From positions 1-6,470 of the forward strand of contig DASWFO010000001.1 of assembly GCA_036394195.1 (NCBI GenBank): a stretch of 6,470 nt of DNA, written 5' to 3'. Source of the DNA: DATJPD01 sp036394195 (GTDB lineage: Bacteria > Pseudomonadota > Alphaproteobacteria > CACIAM-22H2). Numbering within the stretch: the stretch's first letter is position 1; every line of letters begins with the position of its first letter. A program made the translations under genes and the position numbers. The notes under the pieces were generated by a model. That model searched no databases and had not been told where the DNA came from. It saw nothing but the letters and a program-made list of their open reading frames with translations. Of this stretch, positions 1 through 5,179 are shown piece after piece.

Positions 1-44
1 GCCGGCGTCTCCGCCAGGCCCCCGAACAATCCCTCGCGCGCCAT
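1..44 (-). CDS. 5' end of an unidentified divergent gene (partial)
   Basis: On the minus strand an ATG at 44 is preceded by AAGGAGGG, a near-ideal ribosome binding site with about five bases of spacing. The frame stays open to the window edge and reads MAREGLFGGLAETP. This is too short to name a family. It is transcribed away from the hydratase operon, so the two may share the 45-193 control region. I rely on the binding site and the open frame only; the product is unknown. Confidence 0.5.
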   Translation of the reverse strand, partial: MAREGLFGGLAETP

Positions 45-193
45 GATCCCTCCTTGGCCACCGCTCCACAGCCAAGCGAATCACCACCGCGCTCAATCCG
101 CAACCATAATCCAGCCAAAGATTCACAGGCTCTGAGGAGCGGTGCGCAGCACCGCGTCACGAAGCACGCGCCATGTCGATGCAGAGAGGACGT
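45..193. promoter_or_regulatory. Divergent intergenic control region
   Basis: This stretch separates the minus-strand start at 44 from the hydratase start at 194, so promoters for both directions are expected here. A CATAAT at 105-110 could be a -10 box, but I find no convincing -35 partner at the right distance. I see no clear operator palindrome. The call rests on gene arrangement. Confidence 0.4.
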
Positions 194-988
194 ATGACGG
201 ACAAGATGATCACCTACGAGGTGGAGGGCGACATCGCGGTGATCGGCCTCGACCGCGCCGCCAAGCGCAACGCGATCAACGACGAGCTGCTGAAGCAGCT
301 CCGCGAAGCCTGCTTTCGCGCGACCGAGGAGACCAAGGCCGCGGTCATCTTCGGCCACGGCGACAATTTCTCGGCCGGCCTCGATCTCGCCGAGGCGGCG
401 ACGTGGATGAAGCCGGGGGCGCCGCGCAAACGCCGCGGCCGCTGGCACCGGCCGTTCGACCTGATCGGGCGCGGCCCGATCCCGTTCGTCGCGGCCCTGA
501 AAGGGGCGTGCATCGGCGGCGGGCTCGAGCTCGCCTCGTCGTGCCACGTCCGCGTCGCCGACGAGTCGACCTTTTTTGCGCTTCCCGAAGGCCAGCGCGG
601 CATCTTCGTCGGCGGCGGCGGGGCGGTGCGCATCCAGCGTCTGATGGGCTACGCGCGCATGGCCGATCTCATGCTTACCGGCCGCGTGCTGACCGCGCAG
701 GAGGGCGATCGCGCCAATCTCTGCCAATACGTGGTGCCGAAGGGCGAATCCCTGGAGCGCGCGAAGTCGCTCGCTTCGCGCATCGCCAAGAACGCGCCGC
801 TCACCAATTTCTACATCTGCAACGGCCTGCCGCGCGTCAACGACCTGTCGCACGACGACGGGCTGTTCATGGAGGCGCTGATCAGCAACGCCGTCGCCAG
901 CCCGGAGGGCTACGAGCGCATCAAGGCCTTCGTCGAGAAACAGGCCGCCCCGCTGGTCGAGCCCGGCAAATCGGGCGACGGCCGATGA
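194..988 (+). CDS. Enoyl-CoA hydratase/isomerase (crotonase superfamily)
   Basis: This is a 264-residue crotonase-fold enzyme, the usual length for single-domain members, expected to be cytosolic. The oxyanion-hole segments are FSAGLDL (59-65) and GACIGGGLEL (104-113). The two catalytic glutamates of classical hydratases (Glu144 and Glu164 in the rat mitochondrial enzyme) appear to be kept as Glu112 in GGGLELA and Glu132 in LPEG. Water addition to a trans-2-enoyl-CoA is therefore the likely reaction. The segment at 74-88 is rich in Arg/Lys (GAPRKRRGRWHRP) and may shape substrate choice. I chose ATG 194 because GAGAGGA lies just before it; an in-frame ATG at 173 adds seven residues and lacks a good site. 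It is the first gene of a same-strand run with an aldolase-type thiolase, so it may supply the 3-hydroxyacyl-CoA that the aldolase cleaves. The exact substrate cannot be told. Confidence 0.88.
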   Translation: MTDKMITYEVEGDIAVIGLDRAAKRNAINDELLKQLREACFRATEETKAAVIFGHGDNFSAGLDLAEAATWMKPGAPRKRRGRWHRPFDLIGRGPIPFVAALKGACIGGGLELASSCHVRVADESTFFALPEGQRGIFVGGGGAVRIQRLMGYARMADLMLTGRVLTAQEGDRANLCQYVVPKGESLERAKSLASRIAKNAPLTNFYICNGLPRVNDLSHDDGLFMEALISNAVASPEGYERIKAFVEKQAAPLVEPGKSGDGR

Positions 989-1006
989 GTCCGTCCTTGT
1001 GACGCA

Positions 1007-1103
1007 ACCCCACCCCAACCCTCCCCCGTCAAGGGGAAGGGAGTAAGCAGCGCGACCTCCCTCATTTCCCTCCCCCCTTGCGGGGGAGGGTAGGGTGGGG
1101 GGT
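1007..1103. repeat. Dispersed C/G-rich palindromic repeat inside the operon
   Basis: The outer arms are ACCCCACCCC (from 1007) and GGGTGGGGGGT (to 1103). Inside are two smaller stems: CCCTCCCCC/GGGGAAGGG around 1019-1042, and a CCCTCCCCC/GGGGGAGGG stem around 1069-1090. Read as protein on the minus strand it gives the PPPQGGR-type string often found in spurious annotations from Rhizobiales genomes. It fills nearly the whole gap between the hydratase and the thiolase-like gene. It may attenuate or stabilise the transcript, but this is not shown. Confidence 0.75.
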
Positions 1104-1122
1104 CCTCAGTCGGGAGACACGC

Positions 1123-2295
1123 ATGTCGATCCGTGACACCGCCATCATCGGCTACGCCGAGACCAAGATCGTCGAGAAGAGCGACCGCGACGTGTGGGAG
1201 CTCGGCGCCGAGATCCTGGACTCGCTGCTCGCCAAGACCGGCTTCGAGAAGGGCGAGATCGACGGGCTGGTGCTGAGCTCGTCGATGACCGGCTGCGGCA
1301 ATCCGTTCTGGTCGCAGTCGACGGCCGACCAGCTCGGGCTGCAGCTGGATTTCTGCAACATCGTCGACATCGGCGGCTGCTCGCCGGCCGGCGCCCTGGC
1401 GCGCGCCTGCGTCGCCATCGACGCCGGCCTGTGCACCACGGTGCTCTGCCTCTACGCCGACAAGCAGGCGTCCGAGAACAACTCGCGGGCCCGCCACTAC
1501 CAGGCCGAATGGGCGTTGCCCTATGGCTATCTCGGGCCGCCGCACGCCTTCGGCCTGCTCAGCAAGCGCTACGAGCATCAATGGGGCCTCGACTACGCGA
1601 TGCTGGGCAAGCTCGCGGTGACCCAGCGCAACCACGCGCTGCTCAACGAGCTCGGCTGCGACAAGCTGCGGAAAGCCATCACCGTCGACGACTACCTGAA
1701 CTCGCGCATGATCGCCGAGCCGATCCGGCTTCTCGACAGCGTCATGGTCTGCGACGGGGCCAGCGGCCTTCTGGTCACCAGCCGCAAGACGGCCGGGAAG
1801 CGCGGCGTCTCGAAGATCGTGGTGCCGATCGGCTATGGCGAGCGCACCACCCACCGCGCCGGCGAGAGCGTCACCGACATCACCGAGACCGGGCATCTGC
1901 CGGCGGGGCAGAAGGCGTTCCAGCAGGCCGGGCTGAAGCCGAAGGACATCGCCTCCTTCCATCCCTACGACGACTTCATCATCGCCATCATGATGCAGAT
2001 GGAGATGCTGGGCTTCTGCGAGCAGGGCCAGGGTTGCGGCTTCATCCGCGACACCGACTTCGCGCACACCGGCGACCTGCCGCTCAACACCTCGGGCGGA
2101 CAGATCTCGGCCGGCCAGCCGGGGCTCGCCGGCGGCGGCGTCAACCTGATCGAGGCGGTGCGCCAGCTGATGGGCGAGGGCGGCAAGCGCCAGGTGAAGA
2201 ACACCAAGAACGCGCTGGTCACCGGCATCGGCGGCATCCCCTATGGCCGCAACTGGAACTCCAGCGTCGCCATGATCCTGACGCCGAACGGGTGA
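1123..2295 (+). CDS. Thiolase-fold aldolase-type protein (Ltp2/DitF-like)
   Basis: This 390-residue protein has the thiolase fold but reads like the steroid and diterpenoid side-chain branch (lipid-transfer-protein thiolases such as Ltp2 and DitF) rather than a true beta-ketothiolase. The nucleophile region is DIGGCSPAG (82-90) where thiolases have CASG; by my alignment Cys86 is one position off the usual cysteine. The late GHP motif is replaced by GQPG (331-334) within LNTSGGQISAGQPG (321-334). The third catalytic block, CxG in thiolases, is GIGGIPYG (368-375). HPYDDF (280-285) supplies a tyrosine in the region where Ltp2 aldolases carry a catalytic one; that match is from memory. The start at 1123 has GGGAG at 1112-1116; an upstream in-frame start at 1078 would translate the palindromic repeat and is rejected. 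Its stop lies 10 bases before the OB-fold gene, matching the known Ltp2/DUF35 complex. Retro-aldol cleavage of a 3-hydroxyacyl-CoA is the favoured role; annotators may call it acetyl-CoA acetyltransferase. Confidence 0.85.
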   Translation: MSIRDTAIIGYAETKIVEKSDRDVWELGAEILDSLLAKTGFEKGEIDGLVLSSSMTGCGNPFWSQSTADQLGLQLDFCNIVDIGGCSPAGALARACVAIDAGLCTTVLCLYADKQASENNSRARHYQAEWALPYGYLGPPHAFGLLSKRYEHQWGLDYAMLGKLAVTQRNHALLNELGCDKLRKAITVDDYLNSRMIAEPIRLLDSVMVCDGASGLLVTSRKTAGKRGVSKIVVPIGYGERTTHRAGESVTDITETGHLPAGQKAFQQAGLKPKDIASFHPYDDFIIAIMMQMEMLGFCEQGQGCGFIRDTDFAHTGDLPLNTSGGQISAGQPGLAGGGVNLIEAVRQLMGEGGKRQVKNTKNALVTGIGGIPYGRNWNSSVAMILTPNG

Positions 2296-2305
2296 GGAGA
2301 CGAAG

Positions 2306-2740
2306 ATGAGCACGCAAGCCAGGGACACGCTCGACGTCAAGCGCGAGCCGCCGCCGCCGCGCAGCTACTCGCGGCCGTTCTGGGACGCGACGCGGCAGAA
2401 GAAGCTGATGGTGCAATACGACCGCAAGGCCGGGCGCTATCAGTTCTATCCGCGCGCCACCAGCATCTTCACCGGCCGCACCGGCGACCTCGAATGGCGC
2501 GAGGTGTCGGGCAGGGGCGAGGTGTTCAGCTTTTCCGTTGTGCGCCGGGCCCGGCCGCCATTCGAGGGCCACGAGCCGTTCGTGCTTGTCGTCGTCACCA
2601 TCGACGAAGGCGTCAACGTGATGGCGGACCTCGTCCATTGCAGCCTGGAGGAGATCCGCATCGGCCTGCGCGTCAAGCCCTTCTGGGCCCCGCTCCCCGA
2701 CGGCCGCCACCTGCTGATGTTCGAACCGGAGAAAGCCTAA
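2306..2740 (+). CDS. DUF35 OB-fold acyl-CoA-binding partner with lost zinc ribbon
   Basis: This 144-residue protein shows the DUF35 layout. An N-terminal helix region carries PFWDATRQKKL (24-34), a rubredoxin-like ribbon region follows at about 37-57, and then an OB fold beginning LEWREVSGRGEVFSFSVV (62-79). Related proteins bind four cysteines in the ribbon, around the pattern Q-x-C-x-x-C...PR-x-x-C-x-x-C. Here those places read Asp39, Ala42, Ser53 and Thr56, so no zinc can be held; the flanking PR (49-50) is still present. The only cysteine is Cys112. DUF35 proteins partner thiolase-fold aldolases, as in the Ltp2-ChsH2 complex, where they help bind CoA substrate and are needed for activity. 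GAGGAGA before the ATG and the 10-base spacing from the aldolase stop suggest coupled translation and a stable complex. Confidence 0.85.
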   Translation: MSTQARDTLDVKREPPPPRSYSRPFWDATRQKKLMVQYDRKAGRYQFYPRATSIFTGRTGDLEWREVSGRGEVFSFSVVRRARPPFEGHEPFVLVVVTIDEGVNVMADLVHCSLEEIRIGLRVKPFWAPLPDGRHLLMFEPEKA

Positions 2741-2908
2741 CCGCGGAGGACGCTGAGAAGCGCCGAGTGCGCGGAGTTTCGTCATCGCGAGGAGCGGAGC
2801 GACGAAGCGATCCAGTGACCTGGATTGCTTCGCTTCGCTCGCAATGACGGCTTAAACTCTGCGCCCTCCGCGTTCATCTCTGCGGTCTCTGCGGTCTCTG
2901 CGGTTTTC
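2741..2908. repeat. Outer imperfect palindrome with 9-base units
   Basis: The left part (2741-2779) runs from CCGCGGAGGACGC to GCGCGGAGTTT. The right part (2854-2908) runs from AAACTCTGCGC to CTCTGCGGTTTT and is its rough reverse complement. The right arm holds three exact copies of CTCTGCGGT at 2878-2886, 2887-2895 and 2896-2904. A different palindrome (2780-2849) sits where the loop would be. The block separates the OB-fold gene from the RidA-family gene. Confidence 0.75.
2780..2849. repeat. Nested palindromic repeat (CGTCAT...ATGACG type)
   Basis: The arms are 2780-2815, starting CGTCATCGCGAG and ending GATCCAG, and 2820-2849, starting CTGGATTGC and ending GCAATGACG. The loop is four bases, TGAC. 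The left arm has about six more bases than the right, close to GAGCGG, so the stem has an internal bulge. Sequences of this type, CGTCATTGCGAG...CAATCCAG, recur in many alphaproteobacterial genomes. It could form a strong hairpin in the operon transcript and is a likely site of processing or stabilisation. Confidence 0.8.
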
Positions 2909-2922
2909 TTAAGGAGTTCCGA

Positions 2923-3321
2923 ATGCCCAAAAAACAAATCACCACCGACAAGATCCGCCAGCCGTCCGGCCATTTCTCGCAGGCGACCATGATCGAGGCG
3001 AAGGGGCGGCTGGTCTTCATCTCCGGCATGACCGCGCGCAAGCCCGACGGCACGATCGCCGGGGTCGGCAACATCGAGGTGCAGACGCGCCAGGTGTGCG
3101 AGAACATCAAGGCCGCGGTCGAGGCCGCCGGCGGGACCATGGCCGACATCTGCCGGGTCGACGTCTTCGTGCGCAACATGGAGCATTTCGACGTCATCCA
3201 TAAGGTGCGCCGCGAATATTTCCCGCCCCCGCTGCCGGCCTCGACCATGGTCGAGATCGTGAAGATGACCTCGCCCGACTACCTGATCGAAATCAGCGCG
3301 ATTGCCGTCATTCCAGACTGA
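2923..3321 (+). CDS. RidA/YjgF/UK114-family protein lacking the key arginine
   Basis: This 132-residue protein has the length and blocks of the Rid family, which form trimers in the cytosol. These include VFISGMTARKPDGTIAG (31-47), the central helix ending CENIKAAVEAAGG, DVFVRNMEHF (80-89) and the end LIEISAIAV (121-129). In RidA an arginine of the PxR block (Arg105 in E. coli) binds the imine acid and is needed for deaminase activity. Here that block reads PAST (105-108), with Ser107 at the arginine position, while Glu123 is kept. The SG-x-x-x-R-x-PD-x-TIAG stretch resembles the 2-aminomuconate deaminase branch, which also has the arginine. It is probably not a classical enamine/imine deaminase; binding or hydrolysis of an operon intermediate is possible. 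AAGGAG at 2911-2916, six bases before ATG, is a strong start signal directly after the repeat block. Confidence 0.88.
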   Translation: MPKKQITTDKIRQPSGHFSQATMIEAKGRLVFISGMTARKPDGTIAGVGNIEVQTRQVCENIKAAVEAAGGTMADICRVDVFVRNMEHFDVIHKVRREYFPPPLPASTMVEIVKMTSPDYLIEISAIAVIPD

Positions 3322-3333
3322 AGATTTCAGGAG

Positions 3334-3413
3334 TTCACCACGGAGAGCACGGAGAGCACGGAGAGAAGAGAGAGGCTCATCGATTCTCCGTGGCCTCCGT
3401 GTCTCCGTGGTTT
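3334..3413. repeat. CCACGGAG-type hairpin repeat, copy 1
   Basis: The left arm contains three exact tandem units CACGGAGAG at 3339-3347, 3348-3356 and 3357-3365. The right arm (about 3385-3413) carries CTCCGTGGCCTCCGTG and TCTCCGTGGT, reverse complementary to the left. It fills the gap between the RidA-family gene and the dehydrogenase. The same family occurs at 4291-4377 and, as an interrupted copy, at 6274-6336. Confidence 0.82.
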
Positions 3414-3439
3414 AATTTTCAACTGGTGGGGGACGGGCC

Positions 3440-4198
3440 ATGCCATCCTTAAAAGACAAAATTTCGATCGTCACCGGCGCCAGCTCCGGCATCGGCCGGG
3501 CGATCGCCGAGGCGTTCGCGGCCGAGGGCGCCAAGACCGTGCTGGTGGCGCGCCGCAAGCCGGTGCTGGAGGAGCTCGCCGGCGCGATCCGCGCCAAGGG
3601 GGGTGAGGCGCTGGTCGCCCCGGCCGACGTGACGCGGGAGGACGACGTCACCGCCCTGTTCGCCCAGGTGGTCGAGACCTATGGCCGGGTCGATGTCGTG
3701 GTCAACAACGCCGGCGTCGCCGCCGGCAAGCCGATCGACGAGATGACGCTCGAGTACTGGAACGACGTGGTGCGGGTGAACCTCACCGCGGTGTTCCTGA
3801 TGAGTCGCGCCGCGGTGACCCAGATGAAATCGCAGACGCCGCAGGGCGGGCGCATCATCAACATGGGCAGCGTGTCGGCCAAGACGCCGCGTCCCGATTC
3901 CATCGCCTACACGGCGACCAAGTTCGCGGTCCAAGGCATGACCCATCAGCTGACCATGGACGGCCGCAAATATGGCGTCGTGTCGTCGGTGATCCATCCG
4001 GGCGCCACGTTCAGCGCCTTCTCCATCCGCCGCGGCCGCACCGCGCCGGGCCACGGCGCTCCGGGCGAGGACTACATCATGGCCGGCGACGACGTGGCCC
4101 GCGTCGCCGTGCTGATGGCGGCCCTGCCCCCCGAGGTCAACCTCTACGAAGCCACCATCCTCCCCAACCAGATGAAATCCTTCATCGGCCGCGGTTAA
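3440..4198 (+). CDS. Short-chain dehydrogenase/reductase, classical type
   Basis: This 252-residue classical SDR has the cofactor motif TGASSGIG (12-19), NNAG (89-92) and Asn114. The catalytic Ser144 and the Tyr157/Lys161 pair (YTATK) have the expected 13-residue spacing between Ser and Tyr. Two arginines after the second strand (VARRK, 36-40) point to NADP(H) preference, since NAD enzymes usually have Asp there. HPG at 186-188 is the usual motif after the active site. The region 190-213 (TFSAFSIRRGRTAPGHGAPGED), which normally covers the substrate, is rich in Arg/Gly/Pro and gives no clear substrate. As the last gene of the run it probably oxidises or reduces the alcohol/ketone made by the hydratase and aldolase steps. 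A G-rich stretch (GGTGGGGGAC, 3426-3435) precedes the ATG as ribosome binding site. Confidence 0.93.
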   Translation: MPSLKDKISIVTGASSGIGRAIAEAFAAEGAKTVLVARRKPVLEELAGAIRAKGGEALVAPADVTREDDVTALFAQVVETYGRVDVVVNNAGVAAGKPIDEMTLEYWNDVVRVNLTAVFLMSRAAVTQMKSQTPQGGRIINMGSVSAKTPRPDSIAYTATKFAVQGMTHQLTMDGRKYGVVSSVIHPGATFSAFSIRRGRTAPGHGAPGEDYIMAGDDVARVAVLMAALPPEVNLYEATILPNQMKSFIGRG

Positions 4199-4235
4199 AA
4201 AAATTCAGGGCGCGCACCGCTTTTCCCTCTGCGTC

Positions 4236-4280
4236 ATTCCCGCGCCGGTGTCGCGTTTCGCGAGCACCCCGAGCGGGAAT
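4236..4280. repeat. ATTCCCGC/GCGGGAAT hairpin repeat
   Basis: The outer arms are ATTCCCGC (4236-4243) and GCGGGAAT (4273-4280). Within the loop is a second stem: GTG, TCGCG, a TTT loop, CGCGA and then CAC with a one-base bulge (about 4248-4267). The flanks CGTC and CCAG fit the TCATTCCCGC...GCGGGAATCCAG repeats common in proteobacteria. It lies just after the dehydrogenase stop and could act as a factor-independent 3' end stabiliser, though no U-run follows. Confidence 0.72.
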
Positions 4281-4290
4281 CCAGAATCTC

Positions 4291-4377
4291 TTCACCACGG
4301 AGGCACGGAGGTCACGGAGGAGAGGGGGAGACGGAACGCCCGTCTTCCCTCCGTGCTCTCCGTGCCTCCGTGGTGAA
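4291..4377. repeat. CCACGGAG-type hairpin repeat, copy 2; possible bidirectional terminator
   Basis: The outermost 20 bases of each arm (4291-4310 and 4358-4377) are exact reverse complements, starting TTCACCACGG and ending CCGTGGTGAA. A further ten or so base pairs match imperfectly inside. The unit CACGGAGG appears at 4296, 4304 and 4313. It lies between two convergent genes, 8 bases from the stop of the DUF1931 gene, and an A/T-rich run (AAATTTCTTCTT) follows on the plus strand. This position suits a shared terminator, which is inference. Confidence 0.82.
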
Positions 4378-4385
4378 ATTTCTTC

Positions 4386-4838
4386 TTACAACAACAATCC
4401 GAACACCTCGAAGCTGCGCTCCCAGTGCTCGCTCTCCGGGTTCTTCAGGTGCGGGTCGATGATCTTGAACGAGCGGGCGAGCGCGACGCTCAAAGCCCCG
4501 GCGACCACCGGGAAATACGCCTCGGTCTCGACGCTGTACGCGAGGTCGGTGGGCGGCCACGGCGTCAGCTTGTCGAGGATCGGCCCTATGTTCAGGCCCT
4601 TGTCGATGCGGCGGTACTCGTACAGGCACTCCTGCAGGCCCTTGGTGATCGGCAGGTCGTGCGGCTGGATGATGTCGCGGCCGTTGGCCTTGGCGATGGC
4701 CTCGGCGCGCACCACGAGATCCTCGATCTTCTGCTGGATGAACTCGAGGTAGCGCTTGCGGTCGCTCTTGTCGACGTCGAGGCCCGCCGCCTCGCGAAAG
4801 AACCGCTCGAATTTGGCACCCGCCATCACATCGGGCAT
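4386..4838 (-). CDS. DUF1931 family, bacterial histone-fold protein
   Basis: This is a 150-residue protein starting MPDVMAGAKFERFFREAAGL. The sequence fits DUF1931, a family whose solved members (from Aquifex and Thermus) have two histone-fold units in one chain. Typical blocks are KFERFFREAAGLDVDKSDRKRYLEFIQQKIEDL in the first half, DIIQPHDLPITKGLQE in the middle, and a hydrophobic C-terminal half ending WERSFEVFGLLL. The family's role is not established; DNA binding is suggested by the fold but not proven. I chose ATG 4838 because GAGGTGG precedes it on the minus strand. An upstream in-frame ATG at 4874 adds 12 residues (MMGVSSSRVRWT) without a good site. It is convergent with the dehydrogenase, so probably unrelated to the operon. 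Confidence 0.87.
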   Translation of the reverse strand: MPDVMAGAKFERFFREAAGLDVDKSDRKRYLEFIQQKIEDLVVRAEAIAKANGRDIIQPHDLPITKGLQECLYEYRRIDKGLNIGPILDKLTPWPPTDLAYSVETEAYFPVVAGALSVALARSFKIIDPHLKNPESEHWERSFEVFGLLL

Positions 4839-4897
4839 CGTCCACCTCACGCGGCTTGACGAGACGCCCATCATGCGGCGGCTGGCCCCGGCCGACC

Positions 4898-4911
4898 TTG
4901 ACGCCCGTCAA
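4898..4911. promoter_or_regulatory. TTGACG/CGTCAA inverted repeat upstream of the DUF1931 gene
   Basis: TTGACG (4898-4903), two bases, then CGTCAA (4906-4911) form a perfect 6-2-6 inverted repeat about 60 bases upstream of the DUF1931 start. TTTTTT follows at 4912-4917 on the plus strand. It may be an operator. On the minus strand TTGACG could also be a -35 box, but I find no good -10 at the right spacing. A weak plus-strand terminator (5-bp stem, GCCC loop, T-run) is a third reading. Confidence 0.4.
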
Positions 4912-4923
4912 TTTTTTAGGGGG

Positions 4924-5034
4924 CTCGTCCTTCGAGACGGTCGTTTCCGCCGAACGGAAACGACCTCCTCAGGACGAGGACGTTTCTAACCGCTTCTCAC
5001 CCTGAGGAGGCCGCGGAGCGGCCGTCTCGAAGGG
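4924..5034. repeat. Inverted pair of a dispersed repeat (TCCTTCGAGACG...CTCAGG type)
   Basis: The first element (4924-4978) has outer arms CTCGTCCT (4924-4931) and AGGACGAG (4971-4978) and an inner perfect stem TCGTTTCCG/CGGAAACGA (4941-4949/4955-4963) with a CCGAA loop. The second (about 4997-5034) is an inverted copy: CCCTGAGGAGG, then GGCCGC-GGA-GCGGCC (5009-5023), then CGTCTCGAAGGG. The second keeps a common form of the repeat; the first has a different inner stem. The whole block sits upstream of the DUF1931 gene. Confidence 0.75.
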
Positions 5035-5048
5035 CTCGAAACCCGAGG

Positions 5049-5179
5049 CGCGCCCGGCTTTGCGGGCGCGTCAAGAAGTGGATGGACGGGGCGCGGACTC
5101 TGGGTGAGTCACACGTGCGGCCGGATGGCCGCACGCCGGCGAGCACACGGGGTTGGTGGGGCGGCCGTGTGCGAGCCGG
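5049..5179. other. Run of four hairpins, possible structured RNA
   Basis: The stems are: CGCGCCCG/CGGGCGCG (5049-5056/5063-5070); GACTC/GAGTC (5096-5100/5106-5110); CGTGCGGCC/GGCCGCACG with loop GGAT (5114-5122/5127-5135); and CCGGC-GA-GCACACGG/CCGTGTGC-GA-GCCGG (5136-5150/5165-5179). The third and fourth abut with no gap. The fourth has a symmetric GA/GA internal loop and a 14-base G-rich loop. I recognise no known RNA family and see no promoter, so a transcribed RNA is a guess; DNA-level or transposon-end roles are possible. Confidence 0.45.

Noticed and set aside
173..193. Upstream ATG at 173 for the hydratase
   Set aside because: ATG 194 has GAGAGGA at the right distance and starts the conserved part of the protein; the extra seven residues look unlike the family.
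142..1002. Alternative plus-strand frame over the hydratase gene
   Set aside because: It is Arg/Pro-rich frame-shift shadow; the hydratase frame has clear motifs and a ribosome binding site.
1078..1122. Upstream start for the thiolase-like gene
   Set aside because: It would translate the palindromic repeat (MRGRVGWGVLSRETR), and ATG 1123 has its own GGGAG site.
910..2340. Long minus-strand open frame (476 codons) opposite the thiolase-like gene
   Set aside because: It is the shadow of a GC-rich gene on the plus strand, is rich in Ala/Val/Asp/Arg strings without domain structure, and crosses a palindromic repeat.
3339..3365. Three 9-base repeats considered as a CRISPR-like or iteron array
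   Set aside because: There are no spacers and no Rep or Cas genes; they form one arm of a hairpin repeat.
5114..5135. Hairpin considered as a terminator for the small minus-strand gene
   Set aside because: It lies over 80 bases beyond the stop and has no U-run on the minus strand.
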